From positions 140,608 through 204,607 of the forward strand of contig JACKPA010000012.1 of the NCBI GenBank assembly GCA_024233865.1: a DNA stretch of 64,000 nt, read 5' to 3'. Origin of the DNA: Leptospiraceae bacterium (GTDB taxonomy: Bacteria > Spirochaetota > Leptospiria > Leptospirales > Leptospiraceae). Under the pieces are notes generated by a model. That model did no database searches, was not told where the DNA came from, and worked only from the letters and a program-made list of their open reading frames with translations. Shown here piece by piece: positions 50,597 to 58,935 of the stretch. The stretch's first letter is position 1. Each line of letters opens with the position of its first letter. The position numbers and the translations under genes were made by a program.

Positions 50597-51724
50597 CTAT
50601 TCTACTACAATTCGTGGAATGTTCGGATTAATCCTGGTGACAACATCATAATTGATTGTTCCGATCATAGAAGCCATATCATCAGCAGAAATAATTTCAT
50701 TGCCGGATTTGCCAATTAGTACAACCTCTTCACCGATTTTTGGATTCTGTATGTGCGTAACGTCTATAATGGTCATATTCATACAAACTCTTCCGAGGAT
50801 TGGAGCTCGCTCACCTCTCACCAAAACATAGCCTTGGTTGGAAAGTCTTCTGTCCAATCCTTCGTAATAACCAACCGGAATTACCGCAGTTTTGGTAGGA
50901 TAGTTGGTTTTGTAGGTAGAGCCATAACCTATATATGAACCGGTATTGAGGTCTTGGATATGAACAATTCCTGTTTTCCATGTTAAAACGGGTTGTAGAT
51001 GAAATGTTGTATTTCCCATCAAAGATAAAGAAAGCCTTGTTTGGATACTGGGCCAAAGCCCGTACAAGGAAATTCCGACTCTGACCATATCTAACTTCGC
51101 TTCCGGAAACAGCATGGTTGAAGCAGAAGAAGCTGCGTGAAGCTTCAAATTGTTGTAGCCAATTTTTTTTGCGTATTCATTGTATTGCTGAAAAGTTGTC
51201 AGCTGCTGCATGGAGTAAGAATGTTCCGTGAAATCTTCTGTACTGGCGAAGTGTGTCATAAGCCAATTTATAGGAAGATTATCGGATTTTAATTCATCTA
51301 GCATCTTGTACAAAGTTTTTCCAGAATACCCTAGTCTACCCATTCCGGAATCGACTTTAAGGTGTATCTGGGGACGTTGAGAAAACCGGTTTAACAATTG
51401 GACCTCGTCTTTTCTGGAAACAACGATATGGAAGGAAGAATTTAAATATTTAATGTATTTTTCCAAATTGGGGATTTCGCCCATAATCATAATACTTGCT
51501 TCCGGAAATAAGCCATGGATTTTTATTCCTTCTTCCAAGTAATTTACGGCTAAAATATCAGCTCCAGCCTTAATGGATAGCTCTGCAATGGTTTCCAAAC
51601 CATGACCGTAAGCGTTAGATTTAATTACAGAAGCAAAGAGTGTATGTTTTGGAAGTATGTTTCTAAAAGATTGAATGTTTGTTACAAGAGCCGTTTTTGA
51701 TATTTCTACCTTTGTAAGTTCCAA
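50597..51724 (-). CDS. alr: Alanine racemase
   Basis: A 375-aa PLP enzyme that makes D-alanine for peptidoglycan. The cofactor lysine is Lys35 in VIKSNAYGHGLE. The PLP-phosphate and substrate region is recognisable at HAASSASTM, MVRVGISLYGLWPS, and YGSTYKTNYPTKTAVIPVGY (catalytic Tyr), with CMNMTIIDVTHI near the C-terminus. Length is standard. Divergent from the DUF2752 gene. Confidence 0.95.
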   Translation of the reverse strand: MELTKVEISKTALVTNIQSFRNILPKHTLFASVIKSNAYGHGLETIAELSIKAGADILAVNYLEEGIKIHGLFPEASIMIMGEIPNLEKYIKYLNSSFHIVVSRKDEVQLLNRFSQRPQIHLKVDSGMGRLGYSGKTLYKMLDELKSDNLPINWLMTHFASTEDFTEHSYSMQQLTTFQQYNEYAKKIGYNNLKLHAASSASTMLFPEAKLDMVRVGISLYGLWPSIQTRLSLSLMGNTTFHLQPVLTWKTGIVHIQDLNTGSYIGYGSTYKTNYPTKTAVIPVGYYEGLDRRLSNQGYVLVRGERAPILGRVCMNMTIIDVTHIQNPKIGEEVVLIGKSGNEIISADDMASMIGTINYDVVTRINPNIPRIVVE

Positions 51725-51768
51725 TTTTTATTGCTTTAAAACCTTTGTTTATGTATGGTATACTATAT

Positions 51769-52245
51769 ATGAATAATACATCTTCTTTAAATTTGAAACA
51801 TTTGTCAAATAAAAAGAAAAACTTATATATATATTCTGTTATCTCTTTGTTTGGAATAGTGCTGGCGACTTTGTTACCTTCGCAAGATACGGGTTTTTCA
51901 ATCTGCTTGTTTTATAATATAACCGGAATACCTTGTCCGGGTTGTGGAATGGGGAGAGCTATTATTCATTTTTTTCATTTACACTTTATAGAATCCTTTT
52001 ATTATCATCCTTTTGGGATTTTTGTGGCTCTGTTTATGGTCTACTTTTCTTTGTGTATGGTTTTCCCTTTTCTGGGAAGCCTCATTTTTAAGTATCAAAA
52101 GTTTTGGAATTTTTTTATGAGTATTGTTGTTGTGTTGCTACTTGCATTTTTTGCTTTTCGAGTTTACTATGTGGTATTAGCACCTGAAAAGTTGTCTCCT
52201 TATTTTTATAATTTTCAGAATAGGACTTCACTATGGAAATTTTGA
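51769..52245 (+). CDS. DUF2752-family membrane protein
   Basis: A 158-aa protein with three membrane helices and the family motif ITGIPCPGCGMGRAIIHFFH between the first two. The PCPGCG cysteines may bind metal or heme, but this is not established. I chose ATG 51769 (MNNTSSLNLKH); other in-frame starts lie at 51745 (TTG) and 51751. Its 3' end overlaps the next gene by 13 bp, so the two are cotranscribed. Confidence 0.85.
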   Translation: MNNTSSLNLKHLSNKKKNLYIYSVISLFGIVLATLLPSQDTGFSICLFYNITGIPCPGCGMGRAIIHFFHLHFIESFYYHPFGIFVALFMVYFSLCMVFPFLGSLIFKYQKFWNFFMSIVVVLLLAFFAFRVYYVVLAPEKLSPYFYNFQNRTSLWKF

Positions 52246-53150
52246 TTGTAGGTTCAGGGGCAATAGGTGGATTTTATGGTGGAATGTTATCTTTATTGCC
52301 AGAGGTAAATATTCATTTTTTGTGTCGTTCGGACTACGATGTTGTGGCAAAAGAGGGGATCGAGATTGCAAGTCCTTGGAAAAATTTTCATTTTTACCCT
52401 ACCGGGGTTTTGAAACAAGGAATGAGGTCACCCGTTGTCTTTGATTACGTGGTTGTTACCCTTAAAGTTTTACCTAATATTTTTCTTGCGAAAGTGATTG
52501 GAGACTATGTTAATAAAAAGACATCAATTCTACTTTTACAGAATGGTGTTGGTATAGAGCAAGGTGTTGTACAAGCATTTCCGGAAAATGAAATTTTAAG
52601 CGGGCTTGCTTTTACTTGTATCCATCGAACGGCTCCCGGAAAAATCAAACATCTGGATTATGGACATTTGAGCATTGGCTCTTTTTCCAAAGAACAGTCA
52701 AAAACTGCGTCCCAATTGTCCGAATTATTTAATAAAGCCGGTGTGAAGTGTGAAGTTGCAAAAGATATTGTTTCTGCCAGGTGGAAAAAATTGGTATGGA
52801 ATGCACCTTTTAATCCTATATCAGTTTTATCCGGTGGACGTGATACAACTGCCATTCTTCAAAATAAAAAGACTTTGCAATTGGTCCAAAACGTGATGCA
52901 AGAAGTTTGTCATCTGGCAGAATTGGACGGTCACAGGCTTGCTGATGATGTTGCCTCTAAAATGATAGAAATGACACTATCCATGGAACCATATAAAACG
53001 AGTATGCTTCTGGATTATGAATCACACCGGGAAATGGAAGTAGAAGCCATTTTAGGAAATCCTTTAAAAATAGCGAAACAACATAACGCAAAGTTACCCT
53101 ATATGGAAACTCTTTATGCCTTGTTATCTATAATGAACCACGAATCATGA
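52233..53150 (+). CDS. panE: 2-dehydropantoate 2-reductase family (ApbA/PanE)
   Basis: A 305-aa NADPH-dependent reductase. The N-terminal Rossmann motif is ILIVGSGAIGGFYGGML. Other family motifs are DYVVVTLKVLP, ILLLQNGVGIEQ, and the catalytic-lysine helix SARWKKLVWNAPFNPISVL. A conserved closing SMLLDYESHREMEVEAILGN precedes the C-terminus. It reduces ketopantoate to pantoate for coenzyme A synthesis, although paralogs can act on other 2-keto acids. It overlaps the DUF2752 gene. Confidence 0.88.
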   Translation: MEILIVGSGAIGGFYGGMLSLLPEVNIHFLCRSDYDVVAKEGIEIASPWKNFHFYPTGVLKQGMRSPVVFDYVVVTLKVLPNIFLAKVIGDYVNKKTSILLLQNGVGIEQGVVQAFPENEILSGLAFTCIHRTAPGKIKHLDYGHLSIGSFSKEQSKTASQLSELFNKAGVKCEVAKDIVSARWKKLVWNAPFNPISVLSGGRDTTAILQNKKTLQLVQNVMQEVCHLAELDGHRLADDVASKMIEMTLSMEPYKTSMLLDYESHREMEVEAILGNPLKIAKQHNAKLPYMETLYALLSIMNHES

Positions 53151-53205
53151 GATAAAAATAAAAACTTTTATAGTTTGCCGGTGAACTTTGGAGCGAACTG
53201 TGACT

Positions 53206-54675
53206 TTATTGTTTAGAGCTAACGGCAAGGTACATGGAAACTGCTTCGTAAATAACGGTTTGTAAGGGATTCGAGTTTTCGATTTTTGAGTTTCCCTTTC
53301 CGTGTTCATATACTACGCTAAGGTTAAAAGACGCGCTAGGTAGATTCCAAGATATTCCCAAACAATAACCTATTGTATTGATATACTCACCTCTGGATTT
53401 TTCTCCGAATAACTCTCCTATTTGAGGTACATACAAAATGGAAACCTGTTGATTTGAGGTGTTAGCGAGGTTTAAAATAGAATCTTCGCCAAAATTACTA
53501 ATAGAATTTATGAGCAAGGTATCTGCCCATTTTATTTTTTTTGTATTTGCCCTATTTGTAAAAACGCCACCTCGTAAAGAAAGTGTTTCTTTAGGAAAAT
53601 ATTCCAAGCCAAAAGCGAGGTTCAGAGTAGGTGACCTGTAAAGCTCACTATTCTCATTTTCTGTTAAGATAACGTGTTTTATGGATGATCCGGAATAAAA
53701 GTATCTGGTCTGATCTTGTGAGCGTCTATATCCGTCAGTGTAAACTGTATCAAAAGCCATTAAAAATTTAGAATTTGGAAACCAGGCAATTCCTATTCTA
53801 TATTCATTTATTTTTGGGGTCTCTGCCGAAAAAACAGGGCCCGAAAACCCGAGACTATCGTTAATTTTTCCGCCGCTACCACTCTGACTTCCTTGCATTA
53901 CGGCAACTCCGTCTTGTGAAGTATTGCTTGTGCTTACAATAAATGAATTTTGGTACCTTTTTCCTCTACTGCTTGGCATAGTTCGACTTACACTAAATCC
54001 AAGAGATACTTTGGGGCGGATTGCATACAATAAACCAAAAATAGGGTAGATACCATTGGTAGTTCTATCATCCCTCGATGTCTGTACTAATCCGGTATCC
54101 GAAGTTCTGAATAAACTACTTGAGGCTAAATATTCGATATCCCTAAACATATATAGAGAACCACCAATAGAAAGCTTGGGAGTTAGAAGCATTGATAAGC
54201 TCGGACCCAGTAATATTTGGTTTGTTTCACTTGTTTCTTGACGTATTGCATCTTTTACATCCGGAAAGTATAGTGAAAGGTTTAGTTGCTCATATCTTCT
54301 GGAACTTTGGCTGATTTTATTGACTAGGGAAAGCCCGAACTTATATTTCCCAAAAGACTTGATAGAGCCTATAAAATTTGGTGAAAAATTATTCAAATTT
54401 TCAACTAAGTTTTGTCCCGGTCCCCATATATCCTGGTAGGTTTTTTGTACGCTATTGTAGCTAAAAATGGACATGGAAATGGAATCATCATAAGAAAAAG
54501 AAAGACCGGCAGGATTGTAATACGTTCCGGATGGATCATCGGAAATAGCTGTAAATGCTCCTCCCATTCCCGTAGCTCGTTCTCCAAAAAATCCGTTGAT
54601 GTTGTGAAATCCATCAGCATAAGAGCCGGCTAGTGCCAAGAAAAACAAAATTGTTATATTTATTTTTTTATACAT
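53206..54675 (-). CDS. FadL/OmpP1-like outer-membrane protein
   Basis: A 489-aa protein with a standard signal peptide (MYKKINITILFFLALAGSYA) followed directly by the FadL-type start FFGERATGMGGAFTAI and SGTYYNPAGLSF (NPAG motif), then beta-rich sequence to the C-terminus. Probably a barrel importing hydrophobic compounds. It is a distant paralog of the 8248 protein and shows the normal single-signal arrangement. The C-terminal residue is Gln rather than the classical Phe. Confidence 0.88.
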   Translation of the reverse strand: MYKKINITILFFLALAGSYADGFHNINGFFGERATGMGGAFTAISDDPSGTYYNPAGLSFSYDDSISMSIFSYNSVQKTYQDIWGPGQNLVENLNNFSPNFIGSIKSFGKYKFGLSLVNKISQSSRRYEQLNLSLYFPDVKDAIRQETSETNQILLGPSLSMLLTPKLSIGGSLYMFRDIEYLASSSLFRTSDTGLVQTSRDDRTTNGIYPIFGLLYAIRPKVSLGFSVSRTMPSSRGKRYQNSFIVSTSNTSQDGVAVMQGSQSGSGGKINDSLGFSGPVFSAETPKINEYRIGIAWFPNSKFLMAFDTVYTDGYRRSQDQTRYFYSGSSIKHVILTENENSELYRSPTLNLAFGLEYFPKETLSLRGGVFTNRANTKKIKWADTLLINSISNFGEDSILNLANTSNQQVSILYVPQIGELFGEKSRGEYINTIGYCLGISWNLPSASFNLSVVYEHGKGNSKIENSNPLQTVIYEAVSMYLAVSSKQ

Positions 54676-55040
54676 ATTTAGCTAGGATTTTTGTTAGCAA
54701 ACTGATTCAGATCAATCAAAATACTATGATTAAAATGATTTTCGGGATTTATACTCAACGCGGAGTGGTTTTCGGAATTCACAAAGAGTACCAGCCATCT
54801 TGGCTGTGAATTTACAGGCTGGAAGTCTGTAGTACTTTCCGAAAATCATTCTGTTTTACGCAAAAGAAGACATAATTAACGAATTTATTCCTCCCCATTC
54901 GGTTTAAATTCAATTTTGGCTTCATTTACCCCCGACGTCTTATAATTTTTATACTTCCAAAACCGGAAATGCAGGTTGTAGAATGCGGTACTTACCTTTA
55001 TGTATTGCCAGTATAGTGCAAACCATTCCTTAGTTATCTA
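54676..55040. other. Intergenic region with inverted-repeat element and a gene scrap
   Basis: A 365-bp spacer between two minus-strand genes. It holds the 117-bp repeat element at 54734-54850. It also holds a minus-strand open stretch of ~50 codons (55040 to 54885) that begins at the second of two consecutive stops of the upstream gene. That stretch reads ITKEWFALYWQYIKVSTAFY and ends NEAKIEFKPNGEE. It has no start codon and no recognised family. Confidence 0.4.
54734..54850. repeat. Inverted-repeat-bounded intergenic element with hairpins
   Basis: AATGATTTTCGG (54734-54745) and CCGAAAATCATT (54839-54850) are perfect 12-bp inverted termini. Inside are small hairpins CAGCCATCTTGGCTG (54792-54806) and ACAGGCTGGAAGTCTGT (54814-54830). 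This looks like a REP/MITE-type dispersed element; one copy is seen. Confidence 0.6.
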
Positions 55041-55964
55041 CTACTTTTCTCGAATGTTTAAAGTCAACTGCCTCACATCATAATTTCCACCCACTTTTTG
55101 CAGAGACAAACGAACTCCTTTTGTTCCTTTCCAACTTCCACCAACAATTCCTTGGTACATTCCGTTTTTTCCCAAAGATACCGTTTCTTTTTGTGGTAAT
55201 ACAACCGGTTTTTCAGAAGCAATAACCACTATCTTGTCATATCCTTCCGGTGGGGCAGCCAGTAATTTGTATTTTCCGGGAGCGTTTTCTGGCGGGAATT
55301 TTAATTCCGTATTGCTGGGAACTCGATTGTCGCTTTGGTATTTATTGGGAAAAACTTGCACAATTGCACCGTCCATAGTGTAAACAAGAATGGTGACATA
55401 CACTTCTTTTATTTTAGATGTAATTGTGTATTCTATCTCGATAGGTTCTCCGAATTTAACCCCTTCGTTTTCTAACTCTGCATTAGAGAATACTTCCATT
55501 AACTCTATTTCGGTTTTTTTATTCGGTGATTTTAGATTGATTAGTTGTATCAAGCTTGCTTCTACTTCCAAAATATTCAAGAGTTCCGATACATTTTTTT
55601 CCGTATAACTTTCCCAAGCACCAAGAATACGGGTCGTTTCGACTTGAACTAATTTGAAAGAAGTTGACTTATGGTTGTCAAACAAAACGATATAATATGC
55701 ACCTAGCGTTTTGCCGATTTTGGGACCATCTTTTACCAAGCCTGATTGTTCTAAATTGCTTTCTTTTAGCAATTTGTTGAGCTGCTTTCTCTCCACCGGT
55801 TGTGCAAAATCGGTTTTAAGTAATTTTCCCTCTATTGCAGTCATGAATTTGGAAGAACCACCGGCAACCGCTATCATTAGTTTGCCGTTTATTAACTGGG
55901 GGAACGCCGATAAGTTTAGCGGGAATTGTAAAATGAAAATAACTAAAAAAACAAAAATTCTCAT
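55041..55964 (-). CDS. Secreted DUF4384-domain protein with CsgG-like N-terminal region
   Basis: A 307-aa exported protein with a signal peptide (MRIFVFLVIFILQFPLNLSA). Residues ~25-140 resemble the FlgO/CsgG-type lipoprotein-assembly fold (LMIAVAGGSSKFMTAIEGKL, then GAYYIVLFDNHKSTSFKLVQ). Residues ~170-260 match DUF4384: GEPIEIEYTITSKIKEVYVT followed by VFPNKYQSDNRVPSNTELKF. Similar proteins are common in Leptospira; they are thought to work at the cell envelope, function unknown. It ends with two consecutive stop codons (TAG TAG). Confidence 0.82.
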   Translation of the reverse strand: MRIFVFLVIFILQFPLNLSAFPQLINGKLMIAVAGGSSKFMTAIEGKLLKTDFAQPVERKQLNKLLKESNLEQSGLVKDGPKIGKTLGAYYIVLFDNHKSTSFKLVQVETTRILGAWESYTEKNVSELLNILEVEASLIQLINLKSPNKKTEIELMEVFSNAELENEGVKFGEPIEIEYTITSKIKEVYVTILVYTMDGAIVQVFPNKYQSDNRVPSNTELKFPPENAPGKYKLLAAPPEGYDKIVVIASEKPVVLPQKETVSLGKNGMYQGIVGGSWKGTKGVRLSLQKVGGNYDVRQLTLNIREK

Positions 55965-56075
55965 AATAATTACTTTTATAAAATATTGTAAAAAACCTTC
56001 AAGAAGAAACTATAATAAATTGACATATTTAGTATTCCTAAGTTTAGATAATAATACAAGAGTTGGAGAGAGTAA

Positions 56076-57524
56076 ATGGAAGAAAATGGAACCCTGGGTA
56101 ATAACCCATTAGATGCAGTGGATGATATTCCAGAAAATATGACAAAAAATAAACAAGAATCACAAATAGAAATAGAAAAAGAGTCATTACTAAAAGAAAT
56201 TGATATATTGCAAAAACAAATTTATTTGCATACTCAAAGACAAGAGTTAATTTGTAAAGCTACCAATTCCGGATTGATAGAAATCAATATAATAGATGGC
56301 CAAGTTGACCATTCTGAGACGACTTTTAGACTATCAAATGAATTTACTTCTCTTTTAGGTTATAGTGAAGATGAACTCCCAAATAATATTACGGACTGGT
56401 TTGCTCTCCTGCACCCGGAAGACTTGGAATTTGTAAGAAAGCGGTTTTATTCTCATTTGGAAGATAAATCTGCTGAAACTTCTTTCGTTATTAAGTGCAG
56501 AATTTTAGATAAAAATGGTAACTATTTGTGGATGCAAGGTTCAGGAGATACTCTGAGAGATGAGATGGAAAATCCAATATTTTTTCTTGCTCAATTTAGG
56601 GTGATCCAGAAAGAAAAAATTCAAGAAACGGAATTTGAAATTATATCAACACGGTTCGATCTGCTCAACCAAGCAACCAGTGAAGGCTATTGGGACATGG
56701 TTATACCTGCTGACATGAATGTAGTGGATGATACTTATGTTTGGTATTCTGAACAGTTTAGAAAGATGTTGGGTTATCAAGATGAAAGTGATTTCCCTAA
56801 TCGAATGGATAGTTGGTCTGTTTCGTTTCACCCGGAAGATATTGAGAGGGTTTTTGAGCAATTTCAGCAACACATTATGGATAAATCCGGTGAAACGGAA
56901 TTTGATACGGAGTATCGTTTGAAGCTCAAGTCCGGAGAATTTCAATGGTTTCGTTCCAGAGGTGCAATTTTGTTGGATGAAGTAAAGCAACACTTTAGGA
57001 GCGTAGGCTCATTAAAAAACATCAATGAGGAAAAGCAAATTGAGTTAGAGATTCAGTCTTTGTTAAAAGAGATCAATCGATTGACAGAGTCGGCAATTGA
57101 AGGAAAGATATTTAGTAGATTTGATACTTCCAATTTCCAAGACTATAACTTTGTCCATATTACACAGGAATTAAATTCTTTGCTAGATTCTATCGTGCAG
57201 CCGATAGACGAAGGAATCATGCTTCTTCAAAAATTACAAACCGGAGATTTTAGTCAAAAACTGGAAATTGAATGTAAAGGAGAACATTTGAAACTAAAAG
57301 AATCTATCAACTCCATTCAAAAATGGTTCTCTGAAATTAGTTCTTATTTAAGTAAAATTGTCAACGGAGATGGCAATGCCACATTAGAAAGAATCTCTGA
57401 TATAGATCCGCTTTATGAAAATTTGGAAAAACTAAAAAATAAACAACCAAAATTAACAACAAAAATAAATCCAACACCTGAAACTAGTGTAGAATTAAAA
57501 ATAACTATACGTTCGGAATCCTGA
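56076..57524 (+). CDS. PAS-PAS-HAMP sensory protein lacking an output domain
   Basis: A 482-aa soluble protein. A coiled coil at ~25-60 precedes PAS1 (~60-190, ITDWFALLHPEDLEFVRKRF) and PAS2 (~195-325, SWSVSFHPEDIERVFEQFQQ). Tandem HAMP-like helices follow (~325-450, with ITQELNSLLDSIVQPIDEG and LQTGDFSQKLEIECKGEHLK). This order is typical of cytoplasmic PAS-HAMP chemoreceptors, but no methyl-accepting domain, kinase or other output follows; the last ~40 residues are polar. It has GGAGAGAG before ATG 56076. Truncated receptor or an adaptor. Confidence 0.85.
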   Translation: MEENGTLGNNPLDAVDDIPENMTKNKQESQIEIEKESLLKEIDILQKQIYLHTQRQELICKATNSGLIEINIIDGQVDHSETTFRLSNEFTSLLGYSEDELPNNITDWFALLHPEDLEFVRKRFYSHLEDKSAETSFVIKCRILDKNGNYLWMQGSGDTLRDEMENPIFFLAQFRVIQKEKIQETEFEIISTRFDLLNQATSEGYWDMVIPADMNVVDDTYVWYSEQFRKMLGYQDESDFPNRMDSWSVSFHPEDIERVFEQFQQHIMDKSGETEFDTEYRLKLKSGEFQWFRSRGAILLDEVKQHFRSVGSLKNINEEKQIELEIQSLLKEINRLTESAIEGKIFSRFDTSNFQDYNFVHITQELNSLLDSIVQPIDEGIMLLQKLQTGDFSQKLEIECKGEHLKLKESINSIQKWFSEISSYLSKIVNGDGNATLERISDIDPLYENLEKLKNKQPKLTTKINPTPETSVELKITIRSES

Positions 57525-57826
57525 TCTTGAAGTTAAATTTTTTAAAAATTTTTTTCTTCAATTCATTTTTATGATTGAAGAAAAAGCCATTTGTTTTCTT
57601 ATGTTGTTATTCTTATATGGAAAAAATTGAAATTTATAAAGTTGACAGCATGTTTCACAGATATAGGTAATTTCTGTTAGACCATGGTGCAGGAATAGAA
57701 TTAATCCACTACTTGTTTTTGTTAAAGCCATTAATTTACGCCTAAAACAGACTACGGAGTCGATCCCTTTCTAGCTTGTTTCCAAACAACTTTCAAATTT
57801 ACAAAACTATTTATTGGAGATATAAA
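57525..57826. other. Intergenic region and 5' leader of the RRM gene
   Basis: 302 bp without a supported gene. The final ~90 bases before the RRM gene (CTACGGAGTCGATCCCTTTC and following) could be a structured leader as in cold-regulated RNA-binding protein genes; no defined riboswitch was recognised. Confidence 0.3.
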
Positions 57827-58144
57827 ATGAACATATATGTAGGAAACCTTTCTCACTCTACAACAGAGGACACCTTAAGTAAATCTTTTGGAGTTTATGG
57901 TGCTGTTGAATCAGTAAAAATCATCACAGATAAATACAGCGGACAGCCTAGAGGTTTTGCCTTTGTTGAAATGGCTAACAAAAGCGAGTCTCGTAAGGCA
58001 ATCCAAGAGTTAAACGAAACTGAGCTAGATGGCAGACAAATTAAAGTGAATGAAGCGAAACCAAGAGAAAACCGAAGAGACTTTAATAGTGGCGGTGGTG
58101 GTAGTGGCGGCGGCGGTCATCGTCGTAACAACAATCGTTGGTAA
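57827..58144 (+). CDS. Glycine-rich RRM RNA-binding protein
   Basis: A 105-aa single RRM protein: RNP2 as IYVGNL (residues 3-8) and RNP1 as RGFAFVEM (~43-50), both intact. A Gly/Arg/Asn-rich tail (GGGGSGGGGHRRNNNRW) follows. The architecture matches cyanobacterial and spirochaete Rbp proteins, which bind RNA and are often cold-induced. I chose ATG 57827 with TGGAGA 7 nt upstream; the longer frame from 57776 is unlikely because the RRM begins immediately at this Met. Confidence 0.93.
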   Translation: MNIYVGNLSHSTTEDTLSKSFGVYGAVESVKIITDKYSGQPRGFAFVEMANKSESRKAIQELNETELDGRQIKVNEAKPRENRRDFNSGGGGSGGGGHRRNNNRW

Positions 58145-58159
58145 AATTTTACCAAAACA

Positions 58160-58198
58160 CTCCCTTGGTGTCTTCTGCTTGAGCGAAGTCTAAGGGAG
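58160..58198 (+). terminator. Long hairpin after the RRM gene
   Basis: CTCCCTT (58160-58166) pairs with AAGGGAG (58192-58198), with a secondary CTTC/GAAG pairing inside the loop. It lies 16 bp after the stop. The downstream sequence has a T7 run at 58209. Likely part of a double terminator. Confidence 0.5.
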
Positions 58199-58225
58199 CC
58201 AAAGGTTGTTTTTTTATACCCCTAC

Positions 58226-58252
58226 AAGGCAGCACCTCTTGGCTGCCTTTTT
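58226..58252 (+). terminator. Rho-independent terminator
   Basis: AAGGCAGC (58226-58233), loop ACCTCTTG, GCTGCCTT (58242-58249), followed by TTT. Second terminator after the RRM gene. From 58253 to 58434 the sequence is A+T-rich and I see no gene. Confidence 0.75.
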
Positions 58253-58434
58253 AATAAGCTAAATACAATTCGGAATTGAATATTTCCATAATAGATGTCC
58301 TTGCTTTATTTGAATGTTAAGATTTGTATCCCTTGACTATTCTAATCGAATAAAAAAAACTTAAAATAAAAAATTAATTTATCTTTTCTATTCCTAAAAA
58401 ATTAATACTTTTAGCATTAACTTTGGAAGGTTTT

Positions 58435-58935
58435 ATGAAATACTTTTTGTTATTTATATCATTTAGCTTGTGCTTTTTGACAGTTCCTATGTTGGCAGAA
58501 ACCAAATTCATTGTAGGTTGGGCTGAAAAAGTGAAGATTTTTCCTGGCAATTTTACCGTAAAAGCCAGAATTGATACGGGAGCAAAAACCTCGTCTATAA
58601 ATACTCCTTTTTATGAAACATTCGAAAAAGATGGAAAAACTTGGGTGCGTTTTGATTTTATGGATAAAAAAGGGAAAAAAAAGACCATAGAAAAAGAAGT
58701 CCTAAGAACTTCAAAAATTAAAAGAAAAGGTATGAAGTCCGAAGAGCGTCCGGTTGTAAAATTGGAAATATGCCTTGGTAATGTTTATAAAGAGTCTGAA
58801 GTAAATCTTGTGGATAGAAGTAATTTTAATTATCAGATTCTGATAGGAAGGAGTTATTTGGAAAATGATTTTCTGGTAGATTCTTCCAGCCGGTTTACAA
58901 AAAAACCGAATTGTAAAATTCCGGGGAAAAAATGA
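58435..58935 (+). CDS. Periplasmic retropepsin-like protein (ATP-dependent zinc protease/RimB family)
   Basis: A 166-aa exported protein with signal MKYFLLFISFSLCFLTVPML (cleavage near LAE). The aspartic-protease-like motif ARIDTGAKTSSIN at ~residues 41-53 is the family hallmark, with a later YQILIGRSYLENDFLVD forming the flap/dimer region. The family is linked to ATP-grasp amidoligases, where it is proposed to trim or process peptide tags. I chose ATG 58435 (GGAAGG upstream) over 58423. First gene of a three-gene operon, overlapping the next by 4 bp. Confidence 0.88.
   Translation: MKYFLLFISFSLCFLTVPMLAETKFIVGWAEKVKIFPGNFTVKARIDTGAKTSSINTPFYETFEKDGKTWVRFDFMDKKGKKKTIEKEVLRTSKIKRKGMKSEERPVVKLEICLGNVYKESEVNLVDRSNFNYQILIGRSYLENDFLVDSSSRFTKKPNCKIPGKK

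Noticed and set aside
57525..57826. tRNA or small RNA gene
   Set aside because: No cloverleaf, T-loop or recognisable RNA family motif could be found.
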